DNA of 64,000 nt from Oceanospirillaceae bacterium (GTDB lineage Bacteria > Pseudomonadota > Gammaproteobacteria > Pseudomonadales > Balneatricaceae). The stretch spans positions 62,001 through 126,000 of the forward strand of contig JAHEDZ010000002.1 of the NCBI GenBank assembly GCA_024640955.1, given 5' to 3'. Positions 22,711 through 37,438 of the stretch are shown here, one piece after another; position 1 is the stretch's first letter, and every line of letters begins with the position of its first letter. A program made the translations under genes and the position numbers. The notes below the pieces were generated by a model. It saw only the letters and a program-made list of their open reading frames with translations. It was not told the DNA's origin and did no database searches.

Positions 22711-25700
22711 AGCGTTCAGTGCTTCGGTCAGTGCTGCTTGCACCTCTTCTGCACTTACAGTCGCTGTTGGCTCGCTACCCATTGCGCGCTTACGCTTGCG
22801 CTCTGAGTGGTAAGCCAAACCTGTACCTGCTGGGATCAGACGACCCACAACAACGTTCTCTTTCAGGCCGCGCAGGTAATCTTTCTTACCTGTGACTGCA
22901 CCCTCAGTCAGGACACGAGTTGTCTCCTGGAAGGATGCTGCAGAGATGAACGACTCAGTCGCCAGAGACGCTTTGGTGATACCCAGAAGTACACGTTCGA
23001 ACTTGGCTGGGATCTTACCTTCAGCTTCTGCAGCTTCGTTCGCTACCTGTACGGCAGCGAATTCAGCCTGCTCGCCCTGGATGAACTCAGTGTTACCCGA
23101 ATCAAGAATCTCAACCTTACGCAGCATCTGACGTACGATGACTTCGATGTGCTTATCGTTGATACCTACACCCTGCAGACGGTAAACGTCCTGGATTTCA
23201 GAGACGATGTATTTCGCCAACTCTTCGACACCAAGAACGCGCAGGATATCATGAGCGCTAGATGGACCATCAGCAATCACTTCACCCTTCTGTACCGTCT
23301 CACCTTCGAAGACGTTCAGACCACGCCATTTCTGGATCATGATCTCGATCGCATCACCGCCGTCGTGCGGAGTGATAACGATACGACGCTTACCTTTCGT
23401 CTCTTTACCAAAGGTCACGGTACCTGAAATCTCTGCGAGAATTGCAGCTTCCTTAGGCTTACGCGCTTCGAACAAGTCAGCTACGCGTGGCAGACCACCG
23501 GTGATGTCTTTGTTGACTGTACCTTCCTGCGGCAGACGAGCAAGGATATCACCCACCTGCACATCAGCACCGTCGTTCAGGTTGATGATCGACTTCGCTG
23601 GCAGCAGGTACTGTGCTGGCATATCAGTACCAGTCAACTTCACCTCAGAGCCATCAGCGTTGAGCAGCTTGATCATCGGGCGGATATCTTTACCCGCCTG
23701 CGGACGATCTTTCGCATCCAGAACTTCGATAGTCGACAGGCCGGTCAGATCATCAGTCTGACGCTTAACGGTAATACCGTCTTCCATGCCTGCGAATTCG
23801 ATGCGACCAGCCACTTCCGATACGATCGGGTGAGTGTGCGGGTCCCAGTTCGCTACGATTGCGCCTGCATCAACAGTGTCGCCATCTTTAACTTTAATTA
23901 CTGCACCGTAAGGGAGCTTGTAGCGCTCACGCTCACGACCGTGCTCATCGGTCACACCCAGCTCGCCAGAACGCGAAGTCGCAACCAAGTTGCCATCAGT
24001 ACGCTCTACAAACTTCAGGTTGTGTAGACGGGTCTCACCGCCGTTCTTAACCTGGATGTTATCAACAGCAGCAGCTCGTGATGCCGCACCACCAATGTGG
24101 AAGGTACGCATGGTCAGCTGTGTACCCGGTTCACCGATTGACTGTGCCGCAACAACACCGACAGCCTCACCAATGTTAACCTTGTGACCGCGACCAAGGT
24201 CACGACCGTAACAGCTTGAACAGATACCGTGACGTGAAGTACAGGTGATCGCTGAGCGGACGATGATCTCATCGATAGAGCTGTAGGTTTCGTCGTTATC
24301 CAGACGGTTTACCCAAGACTCATCAATCAGCGTGCCAGCTTCGATCAGTACATCATTACCCTTAGGGTTCAGTACATCCTGCGCCACAACACGGCCCAAA
24401 ACACGATCACCCAGGCCAACAACAATGTCACCGCCTTCGATTAGAGGCTGCATTACCAGACCCTCTTCGGTGCCACAGTCTGGCTCAGTGATAACCACAT
24501 CCTGTGCAACGTCTACCAGACGACGAGTCAGGTAACCTGAGTTCGCAGTCTTAAGTGCCGTATCCGCCAGACCCTTACGAGCACCGTGGGTTGAGATGAA
24601 GTACTGGAGTACGTTCAGACCTTCACGGAAGTTCGCAGTGATTGGGGTTTCGATGATCGAACCATCTGGCTTAGCCATCAGACCACGCATACCTGCGAGC
24701 TGACGAATCTGAGCCGCGCTACCACGAGCGCCCGAGTCGGCCATCATGTAAACCGAGTTGAAAGAATCCTGTTCAACCTGTTCGCCATCTTTGTTAGTGA
24801 CGATATCGGTCTTGAGGTTATCCATCATCTTCTTAGCCAGCAGCTCGTTCGCGCGTGACCAGATATCGACAACCTTGTTGTATTTCTCGCCCTGAGTTAC
24901 CAGACCTTCAGCGAACTGGCGCTCGATCTCTTTAACCTCAAGATCCGCCTCAGCAACGATCTCGGTCTTCTCATCCGGGATAACGAAATCGTTAACACCG
25001 ATAGAGGCACCTGACATAGTCGCCTGACGGAAGCCCATGTACATAACCTGGTCGGCAAAGATAACAGTGTCCTTCAGACCACACCGACGGTAGGCTTCGT
25101 TAAGAAGACGTGAGATAGCCTTCTTCTTCATGGGCTGGTTAACCAGCTCAAATGGCAGACCCTTAGGCACGATATCAAACAGCATCGCACGACCCACGGT
25201 AGTCTCTACCAGGCCATAACGATCTTCTTCGTTACCTTCGATGTCGCGAATTGTCTCAGCAATACGAACCTTAATGATCGCCTGCAGATCAACCTGCTTA
25301 GCACCGTATGCTCGCTGTACCTCTTTAATATCAGAGAAGTGCATACCCTCGCCTTTCGCATTGATCCGTGAACGGGTCATGAAGTACAGACCCAGTACCA
25401 CGTCCTGCGAAGGAACGATGATTGGCTCACCGTTTGCGGGAGAGAGGATATTGTTAGTCGACATCATCAGCGCACGTGCTTCAAGCTGCGCTTCGAGCGT
25501 CAGCGGCACGTGTACAGCCATCTGGTCACCATCGAAGTCAGCGTTGTACGCCGCACACACGAGTGGGTGCAGCTGAATCGCTTTACCTTCGATCAGTACA
25601 GGCTCAAACGCCTGGATACCTAGACGGTGAAGAGTTGGTGCACGGTTCAGCAGCACTGGATGCTCGCGGATAACCTCATCAAGGATATCCCATACCAGTG

Positions 25701-26916
25701 GTTCTTCGCGCTCAACCATCTTCTTCGCAGCTTTAATCGTCGTAGCGTAGCCACGCAACTCTAGCTTGCTGAAGATAAACGGCTTAAACAGTTCAAGTGC
25801 CATCTTCTTAGGCAGACCACACTGGTGCAGACGCAGGTATGGACCTACGACGATTACCGAACGGCCAGAGTAGTCAACACGCTTACCAAGAAGGTTCTGA
25901 CGGAAACGACCCTGCTTACCTTTAATCATGTCCGCAAGCGACTTCAGAGGACGCTTGTTTGAACCGGTGATCGCACGGCCGCGACGACCGTTATCAAGCA
26001 GCGCATCAACAGACTCTTGCAGCATGCGCTTCTCGTTGCGAACAATGATATCTGGTGCGTTCAGATCCAGCAGACGCTTCAGACGGTTGTTACGGTTGAT
26101 TACACGACGGTACAGATCGTTCAGATCTGAAGTCGCAAAACGACCACCATCCAGCGGTACTAGAGGACGCAGATCAGGCGGCAGCACTGGAAGTACCTGC
26201 AGGATCATCCACTCTGGGTTGTTGCCAGACTTGTAAAAGGCTTCCAGCAGCTTCAGACGCTTAGACAGCTTCTTGAGCTTAGTCTCAGAGTTAGTTGCTG
26301 GGATCTCTTCACGGATCACCTGGATCTCGTGCTCAAGATCAATAGACGCGAGCAGCTGACCTATAGCTTCAGCACCCATCAGGGCAACGAAGTCGTCGCC
26401 AAACTCTTCCAGTGCCTCGAAGTACTGCTCGTCGTTGAGCAACTGACCGCGCTGCAGGGTAGTCATACCCTCATCAATTACAACAAATGATTCGAAGTAG
26501 AGAACACGCTCGATATCACGCAGCGTCATATCCAGCATCAGACCGATGCGAGATGGCAGTGACTTGAGGAACCAAATGTGTGCCACCGGAGAGGCAAGTT
26601 CGATGTGACCCATGCGCTCACGACGCACTTTAGTCATCGTCACTTCAACGCCACACTTCTCACAGATAACACCGCGGTGTTTCATGCGCTTGTATTTACC
26701 ACACAAGCACTCGTAGTCCTTCACAGGGCCGAAGATTTTGGCACAGAAAAGGCCATCACGCTCCGGCTTGAAGGTACGGTAGTTGATAGTTTCAGGCTTC
26801 TTAACCTCACCGAATGACCAGCTACGGATCATCTCAGGTGATGCCAGAGAGATGCGGATAGCATCGAACTCATCGCTCTGACTTTGAGACTTCAACAGAT
26901 TTAACAAATCTTTCAT
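22690..26916 (-). CDS. rpoC: RNA polymerase beta' subunit
   Basis: 1408 aa; [12 protein letters not shown], full length. Confidence 0.99.
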   Translation of the reverse strand: MKDLLNLLKSQSQSDEFDAIRISLASPEMIRSWSFGEVKKPETINYRTFKPERDGLFCAKIFGPVKDYECLCGKYKRMKHRGVICEKCGVEVTMTKVRRERMGHIELASPVAHIWFLKSLPSRIGLMLDMTLRDIERVLYFESFVVIDEGMTTLQRGQLLNDEQYFEALEEFGDDFVALMGAEAIGQLLASIDLEHEIQVIREEIPATNSETKLKKLSKRLKLLEAFYKSGNNPEWMILQVLPVLPPDLRPLVPLDGGRFATSDLNDLYRRVINRNNRLKRLLDLNAPDIIVRNEKRMLQESVDALLDNGRRGRAITGSNKRPLKSLADMIKGKQGRFRQNLLGKRVDYSGRSVIVVGPYLRLHQCGLPKKMALELFKPFIFSKLELRGYATTIKAAKKMVEREEPLVWDILDEVIREHPVLLNRAPTLHRLGIQAFEPVLIEGKAIQLHPLVCAAYNADFDGDQMAVHVPLTLEAQLEARALMMSTNNILSPANGEPIIVPSQDVVLGLYFMTRSRINAKGEGMHFSDIKEVQRAYGAKQVDLQAIIKVRIAETIRDIEGNEEDRYGLVETTVGRAMLFDIVPKGLPFELVNQPMKKKAISRLLNEAYRRCGLKDTVIFADQVMYMGFRQATMSGASIGVNDFVIPDEKTEIVAEADLEVKEIERQFAEGLVTQGEKYNKVVDIWSRANELLAKKMMDNLKTDIVTNKDGEQVEQDSFNSVYMMADSGARGSAAQIRQLAGMRGLMAKPDGSIIETPITANFREGLNVLQYFISTHGARKGLADTALKTANSGYLTRRLVDVAQDVVITEPDCGTEEGLVMQPLIEGGDIVVGLGDRVLGRVVAQDVLNPKGNDVLIEAGTLIDESWVNRLDNDETYSSIDEIIVRSAITCTSRHGICSSCYGRDLGRGHKVNIGEAVGVVAAQSIGEPGTQLTMRTFHIGGAASRAAAVDNIQVKNGGETRLHNLKFVERTDGNLVATSRSGELGVTDEHGRERERYKLPYGAVIKVKDGDTVDAGAIVANWDPHTHPIVSEVAGRIEFAGMEDGITVKRQTDDLTGLSTIEVLDAKDRPQAGKDIRPMIKLLNADGSEVKLTGTDMPAQYLLPAKSIINLNDGADVQVGDILARLPQEGTVNKDITGGLPRVADLFEARKPKEAAILAEISGTVTFGKETKGKRRIVITPHDGGDAIEIMIQKWRGLNVFEGETVQKGEVIADGPSSAHDILRVLGVEELAKYIVSEIQDVYRLQGVGINDKHIEVIVRQMLRKVEILDSGNTEFIQGEQAEFAAVQVANEAAEAEGKIPAKFERVLLGITKASLATESFISAASFQETTRVLTEGAVTGKKDYLRGLKENVVVGRLIPAGTGLAYHSERKRKRAMGSEPTATVSAEEVQAALTEALNASLSDSE

Positions 26917-26935
26917 GGTCTAGTACTCCGGGCTC

Positions 26936-31039
<4,104 letters not shown>

Positions 31040-31076
31040 TGTTCCCCAGCATGTGCACCTAGGTTGAGAAACGGAA

Positions 31077-31215
31077 ACCCGAACGTTGTCGGGTCAAAAA
31101 TTTCCATTATTAGTGTGCCTACTAATAACGGAAAAGGGCCGGAAGCATTTTTGCCCCCAGCCCGCGCTGTTTAAGCTAGTTAAGCAGCGGATCGAGTGTC
31201 AAGTAAATTACTTGA
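31077..31215. repeat. Hairpin cluster in the rplL-rpoB spacer
   Basis: Inverted repeats 31077-31094, 31103-31132, 31165-31189, 31199-31215 (last spans the rplL stop). Confidence 0.8.
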
Positions 31216-31579
31216 GCTCAACAGACGCGCCAGCTTCTTCAAGATCTTTCTTGATAGCTTCAGCTTCTTCTTTAGAAGCGGCTTCTTTGATAGTTGCTGG
31301 AGCGCCATCAACCATCTCTTTCGCTTCTTTCAGACCGAGGCCAGTCGCGCCGCGAACAACCTTGATTACGTTTACTTTCTTCTCGCCAGCAGAGGTCAGA
31401 ACTACGTCGAATTCCGTCTGCTCTTCAGCAGCTGCGCCAGCATCGCCAGCAGGACCAGCAACTACAGCAGCAGCTGCAGATACGCCGAATTTTTCTTCCA
31501 TAGCAGAAACCAGTTCTACTACATCCATTACTGACATTTCAGCAATTGCATTGATGATATCGTCTTTTGACAGAGACAT
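31208..31579 (-). CDS. rplL: 50S ribosomal protein L7/L12
   Basis: [33 protein letters not shown]. Confidence 0.98.
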   Translation of the reverse strand: MSLSKDDIINAIAEMSVMDVVELVSAMEEKFGVSAAAAVVAGPAGDAGAAAEEQTEFDVVLTSAGEKKVNVIKVVRGATGLGLKEAKEMVDGAPATIKEAASKEEAEAIKKDLEEAGASVELK

Positions 31580-31628
31580 TGTTTAATTCCTGTATAAACT
31601 TGTTCTAAAACTATTAAGGCCCAACTGC

Positions 31629-32123
31629 TTATGCAGCTTCGCCTTCCTTCGCAACGCGTACCGCATCGAGAGTGCGTACCAGCTTGCCTGCAGCTGCTTC
31701 TTTCATGCAGCTCATCAGTCTCGCCAGTGCCTCGTCGTATGTTGGCAAGCTTGCCAGCATCGCTATGTCTACAACATTCCCTTCGAAAGCAGCTGCTTTC
31801 AGTTCGAACTTATCGTTGCCTTTCGCAAAATCTTTGAGGATGCGAGCGCCAGCGCCCGGATGCTCATTTGAGAAAGCAATAATAGTCGGACCAACGAAGG
31901 TGTCTGTCAGACATTCAAAAGCTGTACCTTCAACTGCACGACGTGCCAGCGTGTTACGTACGACACGTAGCCATACACCCGCTTCACGCGCCTGCTTACG
32001 CAGTGCAGTCATGTCGCCTACTTCAACGCCGCGCGAATCCGCTACGACAGCTGAAAGAGCGCCATTGGCAGCTTCCTGAACTTCAGCGACGATCGCCTTT
32101 TTTTGTTCAAGTCCTATTGCCAC
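31629..32123 (-). CDS. rplJ: 50S ribosomal protein L10
   Basis: [33 protein letters not shown]. Confidence 0.97.
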   Translation of the reverse strand: MAIGLEQKKAIVAEVQEAANGALSAVVADSRGVEVGDMTALRKQAREAGVWLRVVRNTLARRAVEGTAFECLTDTFVGPTIIAFSNEHPGAGARILKDFAKGNDKFELKAAAFEGNVVDIAMLASLPTYDEALARLMSCMKEAAAGKLVRTLDAVRVAKEGEAA

Positions 32124-32330
32124 GATTTACTCCTGGTTTGTCTTTCGACTTGTTACCAACCACCCCGAATCGGCTTACACCTTACCGAGGCATGAGTACG
32201 GTGGTCATGATTCTGAGTGAATCTCACCGTCTGCGCAGGCCGGTATTCCATTAAGAGGGAGAAGCTAGGCTTACCCCCTCACCTGCGGTCTTTGACAGTC
32301 TTCGTCTCTGTCAGACAGATCTAAAGACCC
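32124..32330 (-). promoter_or_regulatory. L10 operon mRNA leader (autoregulatory), approximate span
   Basis: About 230-nt rplA-rplJ spacer containing CTAGCTTCTCCC...CCTGCGCAGACGGTGAG elements typical of the L10 leader. Confidence 0.6.
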
Positions 32331-32353
32331 TCAAAAAACCTTAGGCTGCGCGA

Positions 32354-33049
32354 TTAAACGTCCAGAGACGCCTGATCGACAACCAGACCCGGCCCCATAG
32401 TGGTGCTCAGGGTCACTTTCTTGAAGTAGATACCTTTAGCTGATGCAGGCTTGAGTTTCTTCAGGTCTGACATCAGGGCTTCTACGTTCTCTTTAATTGC
32501 GTTCGCGTCAAAGCCAACCTTACCCACTGAAGCGTGGATAATACCGTTCTTGTCAGTACGGAAACGTACCTGACCAGCTTTAGCGTTCTTAACCGCGCCA
32601 GCAACGTCTGGAGTTACAGTACCAACCTTAGGGTTTGGCATCAGTCCGCGTGGGCCAAGTACAGTACCGAGAGCACCAACAACGCGCATTGCGTCTGGGC
32701 TAGCGATAACAACATCAAAGTCCAGGTTGCCAGCTTTTACTGACTCAGCCAGATCTTCAAAGCCAACGATATCTGCACCAGCTTCTTTAGCTTTCTCAGC
32801 ATTGTCGCCCTGAGCGAAAACAGCTACACGTACATCTTTACCAGTACCGTGTGGCATTACTGTAGAACCACGAACAACCTGATCAGATTTACGTGGATCA
32901 ACGCCCAGGTTTACTGCTACGTCTACTGACTCAGCAAACTTAACAGCAGAAACATCTTTCAGAATCTGAAAAGCTTCTTCAGCAGCGTAGTGCTTGCCCG
33001 CTTCTACTTTCTCAGCAATCGCCTTCTGACGCTTAGTCAACTTAGCCAT
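32354..33049 (-). CDS. rplA: 50S ribosomal protein L1
   Basis: [36 protein letters not shown]. Confidence 0.98.
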   Translation of the reverse strand: MAKLTKRQKAIAEKVEAGKHYAAEEAFQILKDVSAVKFAESVDVAVNLGVDPRKSDQVVRGSTVMPHGTGKDVRVAVFAQGDNAEKAKEAGADIVGFEDLAESVKAGNLDFDVVIASPDAMRVVGALGTVLGPRGLMPNPKVGTVTPDVAGAVKNAKAGQVRFRTDKNGIIHASVGKVGFDANAIKENVEALMSDLKKLKPASAKGIYFKKVTLSTTMGPGLVVDQASLDV

Positions 33050-33483
33050 TAGTCATCACCCTCTACGATCAGACCCATGCGACGCGCAGAACCTGCGATG
33101 GTGCGCACTGCAGCATCCATGTCAGATGCAGTCAGGTCAGGCATTTTAACAGTTGCAACCTCTTCCAGCTGAGCGCGAGTAACAGTACCCACCTTCTCAG
33201 TATTTGGACGAGCTGAACCGCTCTTAAGACCCATAGCTTTCTTCAGAAGAATTGAAGCTGGTGGAGTCTTAGTGATGAATGTAAAACTACGGTCGCTGTA
33301 TACAGTGATTACAACTGGAATCGGCAGACCTGGCTCCATACCCTGAGTCTGAGCGTTGAACGCCTTACAGAATTCCATGATGTTTACACCGTGCTGACCC
33401 AGAGCCGGACCTACTGGTGGACTCGGGTTCGCCTGACCGGCTTTAACCTGCAACTTGATGTATGCAGAAATCTTCTTAGCCAT
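33049..33483 (-). CDS. rplK: 50S ribosomal protein L11
   Basis: [43 protein letters not shown]. Confidence 0.98.
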   Translation of the reverse strand: MAKKISAYIKLQVKAGQANPSPPVGPALGQHGVNIMEFCKAFNAQTQGMEPGLPIPVVITVYSDRSFTFITKTPPASILLKKAMGLKSGSARPNTEKVGTVTRAQLEEVATVKMPDLTASDMDAAVRTIAGSARRMGLIVEGDD

Positions 33484-33532
33484 TTAGCTACTCCTTTGGG
33501 TACAAACGCCTTTCGGCTCCCCTTTACACAAC

Positions 33533-33562
33533 AAAAACCGAGTAGCCTTTCGAGCTACTCAG
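33533..33562 (-). terminator. Terminator-like hairpin between nusG and rplK
   Basis: Minus strand GAGTAGCTCGAAAGGCTACTCGGTTTTTG. Confidence 0.75.
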
Positions 33563-33583
33563 CTTCCTAAAAATTCGTTCGAT

Positions 33584-34126
33584 TTAGGCCTTTTCTACCT
33601 GGCCGAATTCTAGTTCAACTGGGGTTGAGCGACCGAAAATCAACACCGCAACCTGGAGGCGAGATTTCTCGTAGTTAACCTCTTCAACCACACCATTGAA
33701 GTCCGCAAAAGGACCATCGGTAACGCGAACCATTTCGCCTGGCTCGAAAACCGTCTTTGGACGCGGCTTATCAACACCCGACTCAACGCGCTGCAGGATC
33801 TCATCCGCTTCACGCTGAGTGATTGCCGCAGGCTTATCAGCTGTACCGCCGATAAACCCGAGAACACGTGGAGTGCTCTTCACTAGGTGCCAAGTCTCGT
33901 CGTTCATCACCATATTGACTAGCACGTAGCCTGGGTAGAACTTGCGCTCTGACTTACGCTTCTTGCCATCACGAATCTCAACAACCTCTTCGGTCGGTAC
34001 CAAGATGTCACCGAACAGATCCTCTACACCGTGACGCTCAATGGCTTCTTGAAGGCCAGCCATAACACGCTTCTCATAACCTGAGTATGCATGCACAACG
34101 TACCAACGCTTATTTTCAGAGCTCAT
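33584..34126 (-). CDS. nusG: Transcription termination/antitermination factor NusG
   Basis: [15 protein letters not shown]. Confidence 0.97.
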   Translation of the reverse strand: MSSENKRWYVVHAYSGYEKRVMAGLQEAIERHGVEDLFGDILVPTEEVVEIRDGKKRKSERKFYPGYVLVNMVMNDETWHLVKSTPRVLGFIGGTADKPAAITQREADEILQRVESGVDKPRPKTVFEPGEMVRVTDGPFADFNGVVEEVNYEKSRLQVAVLIFGRSTPVELEFGQVEKA

Positions 34127-34135
34127 ACTTTCCCC

Positions 34136-34504
34136 TTAACCGATGAAGCCAGAAATGATCCAGCCCAACAGCGAATCCAGACCCCAAAGTAGAAGACCAA
34201 TTATCAAAACCGCTACAACCACAATACCAGTTGTCTGCAGAGTCTCTTGACGCGTAGGCCATACTACTTTACGAATCTCGTTCTTAGCTTCTTTAAAGAG
34301 CTGAAGGAACGCTTTACCTTTTGCCGTCTGCAGAGCGATCAAGCCCGCCACGATCGCCAAAGCCACCAAAGCCAGTACGCGATAAAGCAGCGACTCATTG
34401 GCAAACATTGAATTACCAACGACACCTGCTGCCACAAGCGCGACTACAACCAGCCACTTCAGACCGTCGAGCTTGGATGCTTGGGTTTCTACTTTTGCGT
34501 TCAC
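34136..34504 (-). CDS. secE: Preprotein translocase subunit SecE
   Basis: 122 aa, EIRKVVWPTRQETLQTT motif. Confidence 0.96.
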   Translation of the reverse strand: MNAKVETQASKLDGLKWLVVVALVAAGVVGNSMFANESLLYRVLALVALAIVAGLIALQTAKGKAFLQLFKEAKNEIRKVVWPTRQETLQTTGIVVVAVLIIGLLLWGLDSLLGWIISGFIG

Positions 34505-34568
34505 GTAAAAGCCTCAGGTTAAAATCAGATAGCCTACTTGTTTCAATCACTTACCATCTCAGAAGAGA

Positions 34569-34644
<76 letters not shown>

Positions 34645-34849
34645 ACAAGCAAGGGACGCGCATTATACCCGCGTCGCCAGCATAGGAAAAGGGGTTACAC
34701 CCTTTTTACTTGAAAAACCTCGACACTCTACTACCAGATTGAGTAGGCCAATGCTGGTAATGACCCAGCAGCTCGAGATCGGCGCGTATTAAAACAGGGA
34801 GGCTCTTAATTATCAAGGATTTAAATAAGGCCCGGCCCTGTTTCACACT

Positions 34850-35845
34850 CTAATTGCTTAACTGCGCTATCTGGTCCAGAAGTGCTTGCGGCACCTCCAC
34901 CCCTTGGGACTCATGTTGTGCGCGCAGCTGTCCTCGACGTTCGCCCGGAACTCGCACCTCACTGCCGTCGGTCAGATCAGTCAGCATCTGCTCTAGATGG
35001 TCGACAAAGCCCGCAGCAAAGAAATCCGGATCGAAGGCGATGATGGTCTGGCCCACATTGGGTGGACCACCCTCCTCGGTTGCAAACATGGATGCTTCGT
35101 ATGAACAATTCGCACCGCTCAATACGCCGCCCAAAATATCAACCATTAGCCCAAGACCATACCCCTTAGCACCACCCAAGGGCAGTTGAGCCCCCTTGAG
35201 ACCCAGCGCCGGATCAGTGGTTGGGTTGCCATCGGGATCAATTGCATGTCCCGGCTCAATAGGCACACCCTCGCGGGCAGCCTTTACCAAATTTACTCGC
35301 GCTGTCGACGCCGTTGCCATGTCAAATACGAGCGGCTCGGCACCAGCACGTGGCGCGCCGAAAGCCATAGGGTTGGTACCAAAGAACGGCACCCTCCCGC
35401 CATGCGCGGCTACCGCTTTAGACGAGTTAGCGTACATAAGACTTACCAACCCTTTTTGTGCCAAACGCCGAGTAAACCAACCAAGCACCCCAGCCGAATA
35501 TGATCGGTGTATCACCATTGTACCTATACCCTGCCTCTTCGCTGTCTCTACTAAGCGCTCTTCGGCATGAAGGTATGCGGCGTGACAGAATCCGTGACCA
35601 GCATCAACAACGGTCGCGGCATCTGAGGTTTTGACAATTTTCGGTTCTGCGCCACCCAGCACTTTGCCGCAGCGCAAATGCTTCAGATACAGATGAATAT
35701 ATCCAAGGCCTACATTACGAATCCCCTCAGCCTCTGCATCCATCAGCTCCACGGCCGCAGCTTGAGCCTGCTGGTCACTCGCACCGCAGCGTTTTAACGC
35801 ATCAAAACAGAGCTGTTCAATTTCAGATAATGTTAGTCGCGGCAT
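34850..35845 (-). CDS. Malate/L-lactate (LDH2/MDH2-type) dehydrogenase-family oxidoreductase
   Basis: Start at MPRLTLSEIEQL; GGAKGYGLGLMVDILGGVLSGA motif. Confidence 0.82.
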   Translation of the reverse strand: MPRLTLSEIEQLCFDALKRCGASDQQAQAAAVELMDAEAEGIRNVGLGYIHLYLKHLRCGKVLGGAEPKIVKTSDAATVVDAGHGFCHAAYLHAEERLVETAKRQGIGTMVIHRSYSAGVLGWFTRRLAQKGLVSLMYANSSKAVAAHGGRVPFFGTNPMAFGAPRAGAEPLVFDMATASTARVNLVKAAREGVPIEPGHAIDPDGNPTTDPALGLKGAQLPLGGAKGYGLGLMVDILGGVLSGANCSYEASMFATEEGGPPNVGQTIIAFDPDFFAAGFVDHLEQMLTDLTDGSEVRVPGERRGQLRAQHESQGVEVPQALLDQIAQLSN

Positions 35846-36034
35846 TATTATTCTCTTCGACGAATTCTTGACGGGTTGGCTGACCAGTAAACACGGAACG
35901 ATTAGCTCATTCAACCGTAAATCTGTCTATTTGCGACACAGACTATTCCTAGACGCCCATTCTTTCCGTAATCTCGGCTAACAGTACTTACAAACAAGAA
36001 ATACAAAAGAGTAACTAAGATACGAGGCAATGCG

Positions 36035-37384
36035 ATGGACAATAATTCCGTGTTAGATAGACCCGCATCATCCGGTCGTATCAACCCATCACTGCGACCT
36101 TCCCGCCAGCTACGACCGGACGGGTCACCAGACGATAACAATCGCGTCGAAATTGGCCCCACCAAGCTGGCATTCGATGAATGGTCAGCCCTAGGTCTGC
36201 AGGCGCCCAACCTGGATAGGATGCGCCACTACCGATTGGAGCGAATTGTTGCGCAGCTGCAAGCACAGGATCTTGCTGGCGTATTGCTCTTCGACCCGCT
36301 AAACATTCGCTATGCTACCGACACGACTAACATGCAGGTTTGGATAACTCACAACCACGCTCGCGCCTGCTTTGTCTCAGCTCAAGGCTACGTTGTCCTT
36401 TGGGATTTCCACAACTGTGAACATCTTTCAGCCCACCTGCCGTTGGTACGTGAGGTACGTTCAGGCGCCTCATTCTTCTACTTCGAGACGGGCGACAACA
36501 CCAGCTCTCATGCAGCGCACTTTGCCAAAGAGGTCGATGTACTACTGCGTGAGCATTCAGGCTCGAACCGCCGCCTAGCCGTCGACAAAATAGAGACCGC
36601 CGGGCTCTGGGCCCTGCAATCCCTTGGAGTCGACATAGCGGATGGACAACAGGTTATGGAGCACGCACGGGTTATCAAATCGACTGATGAAATCCATGCA
36701 ATGCGCTGCTCAATCGCCTCCACCGAGGCCGCTATGCACAAGATGCGCGAGGTTAGCCAACCCGGCGTAACCGAGAATGATATATGGGCCGTTCTGCACG
36801 CCGAGAATATACGTCGCGGTGGTGAGTGGATTGAGTGCCGTCTACTCTCTTCTGGACCCCGCACTAACCCCTGGTTTCAGGAGTCCGGCCCCCGCATCGT
36901 AGAAGCTGGAGACATGCTCGCGTTCGATACTGACCTCATAGGCCCCTACGGCATGTGTGCCGATCTTTCTCGTAGTTGGATCATTGGCGGTGTAAAGCCT
37001 ACCTCTGAGCAGAGACATCTTTACCAGATAGCCTACGAGCATATTCAGACCAACATGAACATATTGAAGCCAGGGTTGACTCTTGAGGAGATTACCCAAC
37101 GGGCGCACCGCCTTCCGCCCGAGTTTCGCGCGCAGCGCTATGGTGTGATCATGCACGGGATCGGGCTCTGTGATGAGTATCCCTGCGTACGCTATCCTGA
37201 GGATGTTGAGCACCACGGTTATCCGGGTGTACTGGAACCCGGAATGACGCTGTGCGTCGAAGCGTATGTTGGAGCCGCAGGTGGAAAAGAGGGGGTAAAA
37301 TTAGAGGATCAAATTTTAATAACCGAGGACGGTTTTGAAAATCTGACTCACTTCCCCTTCGACGCTGAGCTTCTTGCGCGCTAG
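36035..37384 (+). CDS. dddP: M24-family metalloenzyme, DddP-like (DMSP lyase)
   Basis: 449 aa; DNNRVEIGPTKLAFDEW, DPLNIRYATDTTNMQ, RTNPWFQESGPR, DTDLIGPYGMCADLSRSW, HGIGLCDEYP, CVEAYVG, KLEDQILITEDGFENLT match remembered DddP signatures including metal ligands. Confidence 0.75.
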   Translation: MDNNSVLDRPASSGRINPSLRPSRQLRPDGSPDDNNRVEIGPTKLAFDEWSALGLQAPNLDRMRHYRLERIVAQLQAQDLAGVLLFDPLNIRYATDTTNMQVWITHNHARACFVSAQGYVVLWDFHNCEHLSAHLPLVREVRSGASFFYFETGDNTSSHAAHFAKEVDVLLREHSGSNRRLAVDKIETAGLWALQSLGVDIADGQQVMEHARVIKSTDEIHAMRCSIASTEAAMHKMREVSQPGVTENDIWAVLHAENIRRGGEWIECRLLSSGPRTNPWFQESGPRIVEAGDMLAFDTDLIGPYGMCADLSRSWIIGGVKPTSEQRHLYQIAYEHIQTNMNILKPGLTLEEITQRAHRLPPEFRAQRYGVIMHGIGLCDEYPCVRYPEDVEHHGYPGVLEPGMTLCVEAYVGAAGGKEGVKLEDQILITEDGFENLTHFPFDAELLAR

Positions 37385-37389
37385 CTATT

Positions 37390-37438
37390 AGAGCTCAGGG
37401 CAGAGCCCTGAGCTCTAAGCCCCCTCCATTAGGAGGGG
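37390..37438. terminator. Two tandem hairpins between convergent genes
   Basis: AGAGCTCAGGG-cagag-CCCTGAGCTCT (11 bp) and CCCCTCC-atta-GGAGGGG (7 bp). Confidence 0.7.
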
